Origin: Bacteroidetes bacterium HGW-Bacteroidetes-1
GTDB taxonomy: Bacteria; Bacteroidota; Bacteroidia; Bacteroidales; F082
Direction of reading: 5' to 3'
DNA: 64,000 nt
Assembly: GCA_002842755.1 (NCBI GenBank)
Contig: PHDU01000009.1
Location: 1-64,000 of the forward strand
The notes under the pieces are model-generated. The model had not been told where the DNA came from. It made no database searches and saw nothing but the letters and a program-made list of their open reading frames with translations. Shown here one piece after another: positions 8,655-17,320 of this stretch. A program made the translations under genes and the position numbers. The number at the start of each line of letters is the position of its first letter. Positions within the stretch are counted from its first letter, which is position 1.

Positions 8655-9638
8655 TCACACAACTAACAAATTACAGCCTCTTACTTGGCTATTGTCGAAA
8701 CGGCCTAACACTTCAAAGTGACCGTCTTTGTGCTTACGACCAAGATCCTGCACCTCAACAAAGGAACAACTGTTAATATTGGCCAGATCAATAATGTTGA
8801 TGCCACCGGTGCGTCCTTCAGGGAGAAAACTTAATGGATCGTTGGTATCTCTTATAAGGATACGCATCCATGGTGGAGTATGAAACAGTCCATCCCCATT
8901 TGAATATGCCTGAGACAGAAGTTCAGTCATTCCATATTCTGAATGCACTTTTTCAACACCAAGTCCCTTGCTTAAAACAGCATGTACTTCCTCGCGAATC
9001 ATTTCCCTGCGACGACCTTTCATTCCACCTGTTTCCATCACAATCAGATCAGGAAAAAGCATCGGATAAGTGTGAACCAAATCAAGCAAGGCATAAGTAA
9101 TACCCAATAAAAGTGTTTTTTGTCCGGCTTCTTTCAGCCGGATCAGTACACGACTTAATGCATCCAAATTGTAAAGATAAAAACCGCTGTCGGAATGACC
9201 ACTAAGCTCAATAAGCCGGTTGGCCATATAAACCAATGAGGAACCTTCTCGCTCAAGATAGGATGGAAGCAATGCAAGCACACAATATTCTGTTGGTTGA
9301 CCATAAAAAACATGAAACGCTTTCTGAAAACTTTGCTCGTATAAAGCGATTTCTGTTAGATGATGGTTGCTACTTTGCTCACTAGTAGTGCCTGAACTAC
9401 TGAACACAAGCTCAATTGGAGCAGTCCCACTTACAATTTTATGACTTCGGAAAAATGATACGGGAAGAAATGGGATTTCAGTGTAATGATCAATGTTTGT
9501 TGGAGGCCTTTTTAAGTAATCACAGTATTGCCGGTATGTTTTATTGTTTACATACTGATAATGAAAAACCTCAAGGGCAAGTCTTTCGAAGGATTCATCA
9601 TCCTTTATGTTGAAAATACGTTCTTTGAATGCCTTCAT
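8655..9638 (-). CDS. LuxE/PaaK-type acyl-protein synthetase
   Basis: A 327-residue adenylate-forming enzyme of the LuxE family, which activates a fatty acid or other carboxylate with ATP. The P-loop-like SSSGTTSEQSS, the ETGGMKGRR block and HSEYGMTELLSQAYS (adenylate-binding region) are all visible. The start is placed at the ATG at 9638 (MKAFKERIF), because the longer frame to 9740 would add a cysteine-rich, non-conserved leader and would overlap the divergent lipoprotein gene. In luminous bacteria LuxE works with LuxC and LuxD. Neither is here, so this is a stand-alone member of unknown substrate. Confidence 0.75.
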   Translation of the reverse strand: MKAFKERIFNIKDDESFERLALEVFHYQYVNNKTYRQYCDYLKRPPTNIDHYTEIPFLPVSFFRSHKIVSGTAPIELVFSSSGTTSEQSSNHHLTEIALYEQSFQKAFHVFYGQPTEYCVLALLPSYLEREGSSLVYMANRLIELSGHSDSGFYLYNLDALSRVLIRLKEAGQKTLLLGITYALLDLVHTYPMLFPDLIVMETGGMKGRRREMIREEVHAVLSKGLGVEKVHSEYGMTELLSQAYSNGDGLFHTPPWMRILIRDTNDPLSFLPEGRTGGINIIDLANINSCSFVEVQDLGRKHKDGHFEVLGRFDNSQVRGCNLLVV

Positions 9639-9707
9639 TTTGGCACAAATACTGTTCGTAAATGTAAAAAAACTAATTTTACGGCCTGTTGTAAAGTTTA
9701 AAAATTG

Positions 9708-10247
9708 ATGACAATTACAAAAGGGATGACAAAAATACACATCTTTTTATTGGTGATTATTGTTCTGGCAACTGCAACAGTTGTATCATGCCGTAAGTTT
9801 GAGGAATATCCCCCCATACCTGAGATCGCTTTTAATGATTTTGAATTGCTTGTTAATAACGAAACAGGTATTAGTGAACAAGGTGTTCTTTATATCAGCT
9901 ATCGTGACGGTGATGGAGACATTGGACTTGAGCAGGGAGATACCCTTTTTCCTTTTGAACCGGGAGGCTCCTATTATTATAATCTTCTTATCCGCTATTT
10001 TGAACTACAAAATGGTGTTTTTGTTGAACCGCCAATCAATTTTAATGCACGTATTCCATTGCTTTTACCGAAAGATCAGAAAAAGGGCATCAAAGGAATT
10101 ATCAGAAATGAAATGTTCATCTACGATCCATCCTCCGATTTTGATACCATACAGTTTACCGTTCAGCTTATCGACAGGGCACTCAATATCAGCAATGAGA
10201 TTACTACGCCCCCCATTGTACGCATAGTTCCAAATGCACAACCTTAA
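9708..10247 (+). CDS. Putative lipoprotein
   Basis: About 179 residues with a lipoprotein signal (hydrophobic stretch IFLLVIIVLATATVVSC), with the acylated cysteine directly before RKFEEYPPIPE. The mature part contains DGDGDIG, which resembles a calcium-binding-like acidic turn, in an otherwise beta-rich domain of unknown function. ATG codons at 9708 and 9726 are both possible; the second gives a more standard 22-residue signal. It is divergent from the acyl-protein synthetase. Confidence 0.65.
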   Translation: MTITKGMTKIHIFLLVIIVLATATVVSCRKFEEYPPIPEIAFNDFELLVNNETGISEQGVLYISYRDGDGDIGLEQGDTLFPFEPGGSYYYNLLIRYFELQNGVFVEPPINFNARIPLLLPKDQKKGIKGIIRNEMFIYDPSSDFDTIQFTVQLIDRALNISNEITTPPIVRIVPNAQP

Positions 10248-10333
10248 AAGCAATCCTTAAACTTAACATTAAATTTACATAAACCTAAAGATAACTTAAG
10301 CCAGTTTATAATGCTTAACTGGCTGATTGATAC

Positions 10334-10341
10334 TATTTTTG
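10334..10341 (+). promoter_or_regulatory. Promoter -7 box
   Basis: TATTTTTG fits TAnnTTTG, 23 bases before the ATG at 10365. I see no clear -33 TTG at 19-21 bases upstream. Confidence 0.4.
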
Positions 10342-10364
10342 TGGCGTCATAAAAGATATACATC

Positions 10365-10718
10365 ATGAAAAAAGCAATCACTCTTTTTCTTTTCTTAACC
10401 ATAGTTTTTACAGGAACTGGCCTTTTTGCCTCTAACAATACTGATAAGGCTCCTAAAGCACCAGCAAAAACTACAGTGATGAGCGGCTTGGTAAGCGATG
10501 CTGTTACTGGTGAGGCTTTGGCAGGTGCTCTTGTTGAAGTGGAAGGTACAAGTATAAAAGTATTTACGGATCTTGAAGGGAAATACAGTATTTCTGATCT
10601 TGGAACGGGAACATACAACCTGAAAGTGAAATATATCTCTTACGAAGAGAAAAAAATTACTTCAGTACGTGCCAACGATGAAGGTGACAATTTAAATATT
10701 ACACTTAACTACAAGTAG
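10365..10718 (+). CDS. Secreted carboxypeptidase-regulatory-like domain protein
   Basis: A 117-residue protein with a signal peptide (residues 1-22, GLFAS) and an alanine/proline-rich spacer. It carries a single CarboxypepD_reg-like domain: VMSGLVSDAVTGEALAGALVEVEG, then a TDLEGKYSISDLGTGTYNLKV beta-sandwich. This domain is usually the N-terminal part of TonB-dependent outer-membrane receptors; here it stands alone. It has its own -7 box upstream and a strong terminator downstream, so it is a single-gene unit. Confidence 0.75.
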   Translation: MKKAITLFLFLTIVFTGTGLFASNNTDKAPKAPAKTTVMSGLVSDAVTGEALAGALVEVEGTSIKVFTDLEGKYSISDLGTGTYNLKVKYISYEEKKITSVRANDEGDNLNITLNYK

Positions 10719-10752
10719 ATCAAGTTATTAAATTTCAATAGAATTTATTTAA

Positions 10753-10786
10753 AGACAAACTATTATAATTGTTTGTCTTTTTTTTT
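10753..10786 (+). terminator. Rho-independent terminator
   Basis: Perfect eight-base stem AGACAAAC / GTTTGTCT with a ten-base AT-rich loop, followed by about eight T residues. It lies 35 bases after the stop at 10718. Confidence 0.88.
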
Positions 10787-10903
10787 ATAAATAATTTGAT
10801 TTAAAGAGGTTGGCGCAATTCTTGTTTATAAAAAATGTACCAATCAACCATAGTAATAATGGTCAACAATATTTTTAATTCATATAAAGATCTAATAAAG
10901 TTG

Positions 10904-10911
10904 TATATTTG
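10904..10911 (+). promoter_or_regulatory. Possible promoter -7 box in the 10.7-11.05 kb gap
   Basis: TATATTTG fits TAnnTTTG, 141 bases before the ATG at 11053. Apart from this and the terminator at 10753, I see nothing in the 334-base gap. Confidence 0.3.
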
Positions 10912-11052
10912 AATGCTTTCAAGAAATAAAGGAGTATAAAACTATTAAATTTAGCATAGAAGCCTTTAATAAATGGATTGGAAATACTGAAAACATAATT
11001 ACTGGTTTTTGTTATGATTAGATTCATTAAAAAATATCAATAGCTTAAAAAC

Positions 11053-11511
11053 ATGAAGAAGTTGACCCTGATCGGTTTAATAATATTGTTGGGTAGTTTC
11101 ACCTCTTTTGGACAGGAACTGGAACAGCATAAAGATGGATATTATAAAGATGGTGTTTTATTTTCAGGAACCGTCAAGACTACCTTTGCCAATGGACAGT
11201 TGGAATCGGCTCGCACATTTATCAGAGGGCTTGAGGATGATCTTTCACAATATTATGATTCGACCGGCAGGATAATTGAAACAAGGGCATGGCGCAACGG
11301 AAAGAAACATGGCACCTGGATCACTTACGGATCAGATGGCATTAAAACAGGCGAGGCAAACTATTACAACGATACCAAACATGGTAAATGGTTCATCTGG
11401 GATGACAAAGGTATCCTGCGTTACGAAATGAATTATGAGAACGGTAAAAAAATTGGATTGTGGTTTATGTGGGATGAGAACGGTAAACTTATCGGCGAAA
11501 AGCAATATTAG
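11053..11511 (+). CDS. Secreted MORN-variant (YwqK-like) repeat protein
   Basis: A 152-residue protein with a signal peptide (1-20, TSFGQ). It is followed by about five MORN-variant repeats of the type NGKKHGTWITYG, NDTKHGKWFIWD and NGKKIGLWFMWD, each starting with a turn and ending in aromatic residues. Such repeats form a beta-strand ladder. Some databases label related proteins YwqK-family antitoxins, but nothing here suggests a toxin partner. The cellular role is unknown. Confidence 0.7.
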   Translation: MKKLTLIGLIILLGSFTSFGQELEQHKDGYYKDGVLFSGTVKTTFANGQLESARTFIRGLEDDLSQYYDSTGRIIETRAWRNGKKHGTWITYGSDGIKTGEANYYNDTKHGKWFIWDDKGILRYEMNYENGKKIGLWFMWDENGKLIGEKQY

Positions 11512-11666
11512 CACAACCTTTCCAACAGCAAATCAATTTATTATATTTTCATAGAATCATTTCCTTTTGTTTTTTTTTCCACTGCTTAAACAAGGTAAAA
11601 AATTATGGTCCACTAAGCTTTTCAACAAAATGAACTTTTGTACGTTTGTAAGAAAACAGTGATTCC

Positions 11667-13691
11667 ATGCAAAAAAGTAATCAACTGATTCACGAAACCA
11701 GCCCCTATCTTCTTCAGCATGCTTACAATCCTGTAAATTGGCTACCCTGGAATGATGATAGTCTTCGAGTGGCAAAAGAGACCAATAAAATACTGTTGGT
11801 AAGCATTGGTTATTCAGCCTGTCATTGGTGTCATGTGATGGAACATGAATCGTTTGAAGATAAAGATGTTGCTGAAATAATGAACAAACACTTCGTCTGC
11901 ATTAAGGTTGATCGTGAAGAAAGACCTGATGTGGATCATTTTTTTATGGAAGCCATTCAACTTATGGGCGGGAGGGGAGGCTGGCCGCTCAATGTGTGTG
12001 CTCTTCCAGATGGCAGGCCTTTTTGGGGAGGAACCTATTTTCGTAATGAACAATGGAAATCAATCCTTATACAAATAGCGCGGATGTGGGAAAATCAACC
12101 ATCCGGATTATTGGACCAAGCCGATCAAATCGAACAGGGAATTCAAAGTCTGCATCTTAACGACAAGATTGAAGTGATCACGGATGATCACAGGAATATT
12201 CTTGCAGAAATGGTATCAAAGAGTAAAAGGCAGTTTGATACAATCAATGGCGGGAGTTTGGGAGCTCCTAAATTTCCTATGCCCGATAACTTGCGGTTTT
12301 ACTTGTTGATGGGTTCTTTGAATAATAATGACGATTTGGACAATCATGTGAAGTTGAGTCTTTCAAAAATGGCTTCCGGTGGAATTTATGATCAATTGGG
12401 TGGAGGATTTGCACGCTATTCTGTGGATGATCATTGGCATGTGCCTCATTTCGAGAAAATGCTTTACGACAATGCTCAGCTCATCAGCCTTTATGCTGAA
12501 GCATACCGAATTTTTAGGATTGAAAAGCATGAAGGCATTGTAAGAGAATCAATTCGGTTTATAAGTGAAAAGTTATTAGGGCCTGAAGGGGCTTTTCTTT
12601 CGGCTATTGATGCAGACAGCGAAGGCTTTGAAGGAAAATATTATGTATGGACAAAAGATGAATTCGATGCTGTTTTAGACAAAAATGCCATGTTGATAGG
12701 CAAATGGTTTGGCATCGGAAAGCAGGCTCAGTGGGAAGATAATTTGCAGGTGTTGGTAGCTCCTTTTGACCTTGATCAATTTTGTACACAATACCATCTT
12801 AACAGGAAAAATTTTGAAGAAATCCTGTCAAATGCGAAGTTGAAACTCATAAATGCACGACAGCAACGTGTTGAACCTCGTTTGGATGATAAGCGCCTTG
12901 TAGCTTGGAATTCATTACAAATAAGTGCTTTGGCAACAGCTTACGATGTTTTTGGTGAAGCAGAATGGTTAGAAATGGCACAAAACACCTCTAGGTTTAT
13001 CCTGGAAAGCATGCGTACCAATGATGGGGGGTTGTATCGGTCATGGAAAAACGGACAAGCTAAAATACCTGCTTTTTTAGATGATTACAGTCTTTTCATT
13101 AATGCATTGGTTGGCTTATACCAATCCGACAGCAACGAACAACATTTGATAGATGCGAATCGACTTACTCAATATGTTATTCAGCATTTTTTCAACAAAA
13201 AAGATGGTTTATTTGATTTTACGGCGCAGGGAAGCAGTGATCTGACAGTTCGTCCTCGTGAAATCTATGACAATGTGATTCCTTCATCCAATGCAGCATT
13301 TTGCATGGCCCTGGTTAAACTGGGAATACTGTTTGAAAACGCAAATTATCTCAATATTGCTTCTGCAATGATCGAACATCAGAAACCAAAAATGATGAAG
13401 TTTCCAACAGGATTTTCGCATTGGGGGCAGGCCTATTATCTTCTTGAAAATCAAAGAATGGTTGTTATTCGTGGACATCAAGCTAAAGAAGCAGCAAGAG
13501 CTTTACGAGGCAGATTACCTATGGATGTGATAACTGCGGCTGCAGAAAAAGAATCAAGGATTCAGGTAGTGAACAATAAGCCTGAGAGCGATATGCCGGA
13601 ATACTGGATTTGCTTCAGACTCGGATGTCAGCCGGCAATGCATTCTCAAAAGGAAGTTTTTGATGCTTTTCAAGTTAAAACAGCAAATTGA
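11667..13691 (+). CDS. DUF255 thioredoxin-fold protein (YyaL/SSP411 family)
   Basis: A 674-residue protein. The N-terminal ~170 residues are a thioredoxin-like DUF255 domain that opens with the hallmark [17 protein letters not shown] and carries CHWC (C52, C55) in [14 protein letters not shown]. The rest resembles an (alpha/alpha)6 barrel of the N-acylglucosamine-epimerase/cellobiose-epimerase type, with [21 protein letters not shown] conserved. The length matches the family. There is no signal peptide. The biochemical role is not established; redox or sugar-related functions are proposed for relatives. Confidence 0.88.
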   Translation: MQKSNQLIHETSPYLLQHAYNPVNWLPWNDDSLRVAKETNKILLVSIGYSACHWCHVMEHESFEDKDVAEIMNKHFVCIKVDREERPDVDHFFMEAIQLMGGRGGWPLNVCALPDGRPFWGGTYFRNEQWKSILIQIARMWENQPSGLLDQADQIEQGIQSLHLNDKIEVITDDHRNILAEMVSKSKRQFDTINGGSLGAPKFPMPDNLRFYLLMGSLNNNDDLDNHVKLSLSKMASGGIYDQLGGGFARYSVDDHWHVPHFEKMLYDNAQLISLYAEAYRIFRIEKHEGIVRESIRFISEKLLGPEGAFLSAIDADSEGFEGKYYVWTKDEFDAVLDKNAMLIGKWFGIGKQAQWEDNLQVLVAPFDLDQFCTQYHLNRKNFEEILSNAKLKLINARQQRVEPRLDDKRLVAWNSLQISALATAYDVFGEAEWLEMAQNTSRFILESMRTNDGGLYRSWKNGQAKIPAFLDDYSLFINALVGLYQSDSNEQHLIDANRLTQYVIQHFFNKKDGLFDFTAQGSSDLTVRPREIYDNVIPSSNAAFCMALVKLGILFENANYLNIASAMIEHQKPKMMKFPTGFSHWGQAYYLLENQRMVVIRGHQAKEAARALRGRLPMDVITAAAEKESRIQVVNNKPESDMPEYWICFRLGCQPAMHSQKEVFDAFQVKTAN

Positions 13692-13771
13692 CTTTTTATT
13701 GAGATTTGCTTTCATCCGTGAGAAAATGGATGCATCCTGCAAATACATTAATTTTGTTGAAAATTAATTAA

Positions 13772-14452
13772 ATGGATACAGGTCTTTCAGGCTTTATAAA
13801 AAAACTGCCTCTTCAGGCTCAACCGCTCATCAGGCTCAAAGAAATCAGCAGTGAAGTTTTTGTTATTAGCATCAATAGAAATCATGATTTTTTACCAGGA
13901 CAGGTTGTTGCGGTCACAACAGATTTTTCAATACCACCCAGATTGTACAGCATTTGTAGCGGGAATAAGGAAAAAGAATTATCCATCTTATTTAATGTAA
14001 AACATGATGGGACACTTAGTCCGAAAATGGCCCAGTTGAAAAAAGACGATACCCTATTCGTTTCTTTTCCTTTCGGAGCGTTTTTGGGAGATGATAAACC
14101 AGCCTGGTGGATAGCTGCGGGTACTGGAATAGCGCCTTATCGTTCCATGTTAAGGTCTGGATTGGGGAACAATAAAACGCTTATTCATGGAGGTCGGACA
14201 ACTGACAGCTTCTATTTTAGTGATGAAATGACGGCTTTTTTAAGTGATCGTTATATACGATGCTGTTCTCAACAATCAGGTGAAGGTCTTTATAACGGAA
14301 GACTTACCTCCTGGCTTCAGAATCAAGAGGACCTGCCTTTGGATCATCTTTTCTACTTATGCGGAAGTGCGGAAATGGTAGTGGAAGTCCGTGATATTTT
14401 AATTGGAAAAGGTGTTGATATTGATAGGATAATGTCAGAAATTTATTTTTGA
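13772..14452 (+). CDS. Ferredoxin-NADP reductase-like flavoprotein
   Basis: A 226-residue protein with the FNR fold. The FAD-binding motif is PRLYSICSG near residue 52. The NAD(P)-binding region begins at WWIAAGTGIAPYRSMLR, and the C-terminal YLCGSAEMVVEVRDIL and MSEIYF match the end of such reductases. It lacks the 2Fe-2S domain of multidomain relatives, so electrons probably pass to or from a separate partner. It sits 80 bases downstream of the DUF255 gene and 15 bases upstream of rlmN on the same strand. Confidence 0.78.
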   Translation: MDTGLSGFIKKLPLQAQPLIRLKEISSEVFVISINRNHDFLPGQVVAVTTDFSIPPRLYSICSGNKEKELSILFNVKHDGTLSPKMAQLKKDDTLFVSFPFGAFLGDDKPAWWIAAGTGIAPYRSMLRSGLGNNKTLIHGGRTTDSFYFSDEMTAFLSDRYIRCCSQQSGEGLYNGRLTSWLQNQEDLPLDHLFYLCGSAEMVVEVRDILIGKGVDIDRIMSEIYF

Positions 14453-14467
14453 TCATTGAAAAATACT

Positions 14468-15508
14468 ATGGAAAAAATCGCTCTTTTTGGAAAAGCGCCA
14501 AATGAATTGTCAGAAATTGTAGAAAGGCTTGGCATGCAGGAATTTTCAGCAAAGCAGATTGCTGAGTGGATGTATAAAAAACATGCTCGTACATTTGAAG
14601 AAATGACCAATTTGCCGAAGCTGGCAAGGCAAAAGCTTGAGGAAGTTTATTCGGTAGGGAAGACAGATTTCTCAAATGTACAAACCTCAGCGGATGGAAC
14701 AAAGAAATACCTCTTCCCTACCACTAACAAACAATTTATCGAAGCAGCATATATACCTGACGATGATCGTGCTACACTTTGTGTTTCGTCGCAGGTGGGC
14801 TGCAAGATGGGTTGCCTGTTCTGTATGACGGGTAAACAGGGCTTTCAGTCGCAACTCAAAGCAGGTGAAATAGTGAATCAGATTGACAGCCTTCCCGAAC
14901 GGGATAAACTTACCAATATCGTATATATGGGAATGGGTGAGCCTTTCGATAACCTTGATGAGGTTATGCGAAGCCTTGAAATCCTGACATCTGACTGGGG
15001 TTATGGCATGAGTCCCCGTCGCATTACTGTTTCTACCATCGGCATAATACCGGCAATGAAACACTTTATCGAAAATTCTGAATCACATCTCGCTGTAAGT
15101 ATGCATACCCCTTTTCATGAGGATCGTCGAAAATTGATGCCCATTGAAAATGTGTACCCAATTTCGGAGGTAATTCAGCAATTGCGAAGTTATGATTTTG
15201 GCAAGCAGCGTCGTATTTCTTTTGAATACATCATGTTCAAAGATATAAACGATACCCCTCGCCATGTGAACGAAATTGCCCGACTTCTCAATGGCTTGCG
15301 CTGTCGGATGAATCTTATCAGGTTCCATCCTATTCCAGGGACTCCATTACAATCCTCAACAGATCAAAGGATTATGGAGTTTAAAGATGCGCTTGTGAAA
15401 AAGGGGATCAGAACAACGGTAAGAGCTTCACGTGGTCAGGACATCTTTGCTGCTTGCGGTCTTTTATCAACAAAAGAGCGTATCAAAATGCAGTCGCCTG
15501 ATTTTTAA
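14468..15508 (+). CDS. rlmN: Dual-specificity 23S rRNA A2503 / tRNA A37 C2-methyltransferase RlmN
   Basis: A radical-SAM enzyme that methylates C2 of A2503 in 23S rRNA and A37 of some tRNAs. The cluster-binding CKMGCLFC (C112, C116, C119) is present. So are the SAM-site GMGEPFDN and the C-terminal catalytic cysteine in FAACGLLS. I use the ATG at 14468 (MEKIALFG); an in-frame TTG at 14456 is less likely. Length is 346 residues, as usual for the family. Confidence 0.93.
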   Translation: MEKIALFGKAPNELSEIVERLGMQEFSAKQIAEWMYKKHARTFEEMTNLPKLARQKLEEVYSVGKTDFSNVQTSADGTKKYLFPTTNKQFIEAAYIPDDDRATLCVSSQVGCKMGCLFCMTGKQGFQSQLKAGEIVNQIDSLPERDKLTNIVYMGMGEPFDNLDEVMRSLEILTSDWGYGMSPRRITVSTIGIIPAMKHFIENSESHLAVSMHTPFHEDRRKLMPIENVYPISEVIQQLRSYDFGKQRRISFEYIMFKDINDTPRHVNEIARLLNGLRCRMNLIRFHPIPGTPLQSSTDQRIMEFKDALVKKGIRTTVRASRGQDIFAACGLLSTKERIKMQSPDF

Positions 15509-15537
15509 TTATACTTTTTGGGAAGATTCCCTGATAT

Positions 15538-15789
15538 TTATCTTTTAATTACAATATTTGTAGTAAATACCTTTTTTTCTGCCACCAATCTGAATTGGTA
15601 TGTCCCGGGAGAAAAAGGAGCGCAATTTATATGATATTCATTGGTACCCGGATGAAGTAGAACAATATTTTCTTCCCGGTATACTTCCTTTCCAAAGCTG
15701 TTATAAAGAAAAATTTCAGCTTTGCATTTGCAGTCAACCTCAACCTGAATTGTGGTAACTGTTTTTGCCGGATTGGGAAATACTTTCAT
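15538..15789 (-). CDS. Orphan type IX sorting-domain fragment
   Basis: The 83 residues form almost exactly one Por/T9SS type A sorting domain, beginning VFPNPAKTVTTIQVEV and ending in GTYQFRLVAEKKVFTTNIVIKR. There is no signal peptide and no passenger. An in-frame TAA lies 15 bases upstream of the ATG, so the frame cannot be extended. A sorting tail without a signal peptide should not be exported, so this is probably the remnant of a larger secreted-protein gene, although a short real product is not excluded. Confidence 0.55.
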   Translation of the reverse strand: MKVFPNPAKTVTTIQVEVDCKCKAEIFLYNSFGKEVYREENIVLLHPGTNEYHINCAPFSPGTYQFRLVAEKKVFTTNIVIKR

Positions 15790-15976
15790 CGGTTTTTGAT
15801 TTTATGAGATCGCTTTGCTGAAAAATGATGGATGCTTTTTATTTCAGAGAAAAGAAATGTCAATTGTTGACAATGTTAAGCCAACATACCCTTATAGTCA
15901 ATACCTTTACAATGACATTTATCGGAAACAGAATGATATATTAAAGTTATTTTAATGCTTTATGTAAACTTAATAA

Positions 15977-15990
15977 TTGATATAGATCAT
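15977..15990. promoter_or_regulatory. FNR/CRP-type box
   Basis: TTGAT-ATAG-ATCAT differs from the consensus TTGATnnnnATCAA at one position. It lies in a 449-base gap, 188 bases upstream of the orphan sorting-domain gene and about 250 bases upstream of the threonine aldolase gene. The regulated gene, if any, is unclear. Confidence 0.35.
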
Positions 15991-16133
15991 TATTAAAAGC
16001 GTGCTTTACTCATAGATCTGCTTGAAATCCATCGTGATGCAACATATGAAGCAAAGAAGAATATTATGTACAGAGTAAATCACTTCGTGTGAAAGCAGAA
16101 AGATTCAATAAAGTTATGACCATCAATTTTAAT

Positions 16134-16141
16134 TAAATTTG
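16134..16141 (+). promoter_or_regulatory. Promoter -7 box of the threonine aldolase gene
   Basis: TAAATTTG fits TAnnTTTG, about 98 bases upstream of the ATG at 16239. Apart from this and the FNR-type box, I see no other signal in the gap 15790-16238. Confidence 0.35.
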
Positions 16142-16238
16142 CATGTTATGACTCATTTCAATTCTTAGAAGAGGGTCAAATAGAAGTCATTCTTAAAAAG
16201 AAAATTACGAATAACAAAACTTTCAATTCAAAGAATCA

Positions 16239-17294
16239 ATGAATTTCAGCCAAACGTTTCGCAAAGGATTTGCAAGTGATAATTGGTCAGGGGTTTCACC
16301 TGAGGTGATGGCAGCTCTTCAGCAGATTAACCAGGGGCATCATCCTGCTTATGGGGAAAATGACCCATTGATGGAACAAGCAAGAGAAAGATTCAGAGCT
16401 TTTTTTGGTGCCAAAAGTCAGACATTTTTTGTTTACAACGGAACAGGCGCCAATGTTTTAGCAGTTCAGCAATTGTTACGTTCCTGGCAGGCTGTAGTAT
16501 CTCCTCATTCGGCTCATTTAAACGAAGATGAAGGAGGAGCTCCTGAAAAATTCACAGGCGGTAAAATTTTGACAGTTCATTGTGAAAATGGTAAAATTAA
16601 ACCTGATCAAGTTGAGCCTTTTCTTGGCAGTATTGGGTTTCAGCACCATGTGCAGCCTCGTTTGATTAGCATTTCTCAGTCAACAGAAATGGGGACGCTT
16701 TACAGTTTGAAAGAGGTCAAAGAATTGGCTGATTTTGCCCATCGCAACAATATGTTATTGCATATGGACGGCGCGCGTATTGCCAATGCAGCCGTAGCTC
16801 TGGATTGTAGTTTCAGGGAACTTACCCTGGATTCTGGTGTGGATGTCCTTTCTTTCGGTGGCACAAAAAACGGATTGATGTTTGGCGAAGCTGTCGTTTT
16901 TATGAATAAAGAACTTGCCGAAGGATTTGAATACAGCCGTAAACAGGCCATGCAGCTTGCAAGCAAGATGCGTTTTATAGCTGTTCAGTTTCTGGCTTAT
17001 CTTGAAGATGATCTATGGAAACGCAACGCAAGTAATGCAAATAATATGGCAAAATTGCTCGGGGAGAAACTTTCCCTGATTCCTAAGATCAGCCTGAGCC
17101 GTCAGGTTGAGGCCAATGGTGTTTTTGCTGTATTACCAAAGCATCTTATTTCTGAATTGCAAAAAGAGTACTTTTTTCATGTATGGAATGAATCTCAAAA
17201 TGAAGTGAGATTGATGTGTTCTTTCGATACTACTATTGAAGATGTTGAGGGCTTTGTCGGCGCTGCTAAAAGATTATTGAATCAGAAAAAATAA
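16239..17294 (+). CDS. ltaE: Low-specificity threonine aldolase
   Basis: A fold-type I PLP enzyme that splits threonine or allo-threonine to glycine and acetaldehyde. The PLP lysine is K210 in SFGGTKNGLM. The PLP-stacking and phosphate-binding segments are FVYNGTGANVLA and MDGARIANAAV. Length is 351 residues, which is typical. A threonine-dehydrogenase-like gene lies at 42.2 kb, so the organism may have two routes from threonine to glycine. The gene stands alone, converging with the glycosyltransferase gene. Confidence 0.88.
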   Translation: MNFSQTFRKGFASDNWSGVSPEVMAALQQINQGHHPAYGENDPLMEQARERFRAFFGAKSQTFFVYNGTGANVLAVQQLLRSWQAVVSPHSAHLNEDEGGAPEKFTGGKILTVHCENGKIKPDQVEPFLGSIGFQHHVQPRLISISQSTEMGTLYSLKEVKELADFAHRNNMLLHMDGARIANAAVALDCSFRELTLDSGVDVLSFGGTKNGLMFGEAVVFMNKELAEGFEYSRKQAMQLASKMRFIAVQFLAYLEDDLWKRNASNANNMAKLLGEKLSLIPKISLSRQVEANGVFAVLPKHLISELQKEYFFHVWNESQNEVRLMCSFDTTIEDVEGFVGAAKRLLNQKK

Positions 17295-17320
17295 AATCAT
17301 ATGGTTTTATTAAACGGCAT

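Noticed and set aside
9639-9740. N-terminal extension of the LuxE-type protein
   Set aside because: The extra 34 residues are cysteine- and phenylalanine-rich, unlike the family, and overlap the divergent lipoprotein gene.
14687-15064. Antisense frame in rlmN
   Set aside because: A by-product of codon composition; no start signal and no recognisable protein feature.
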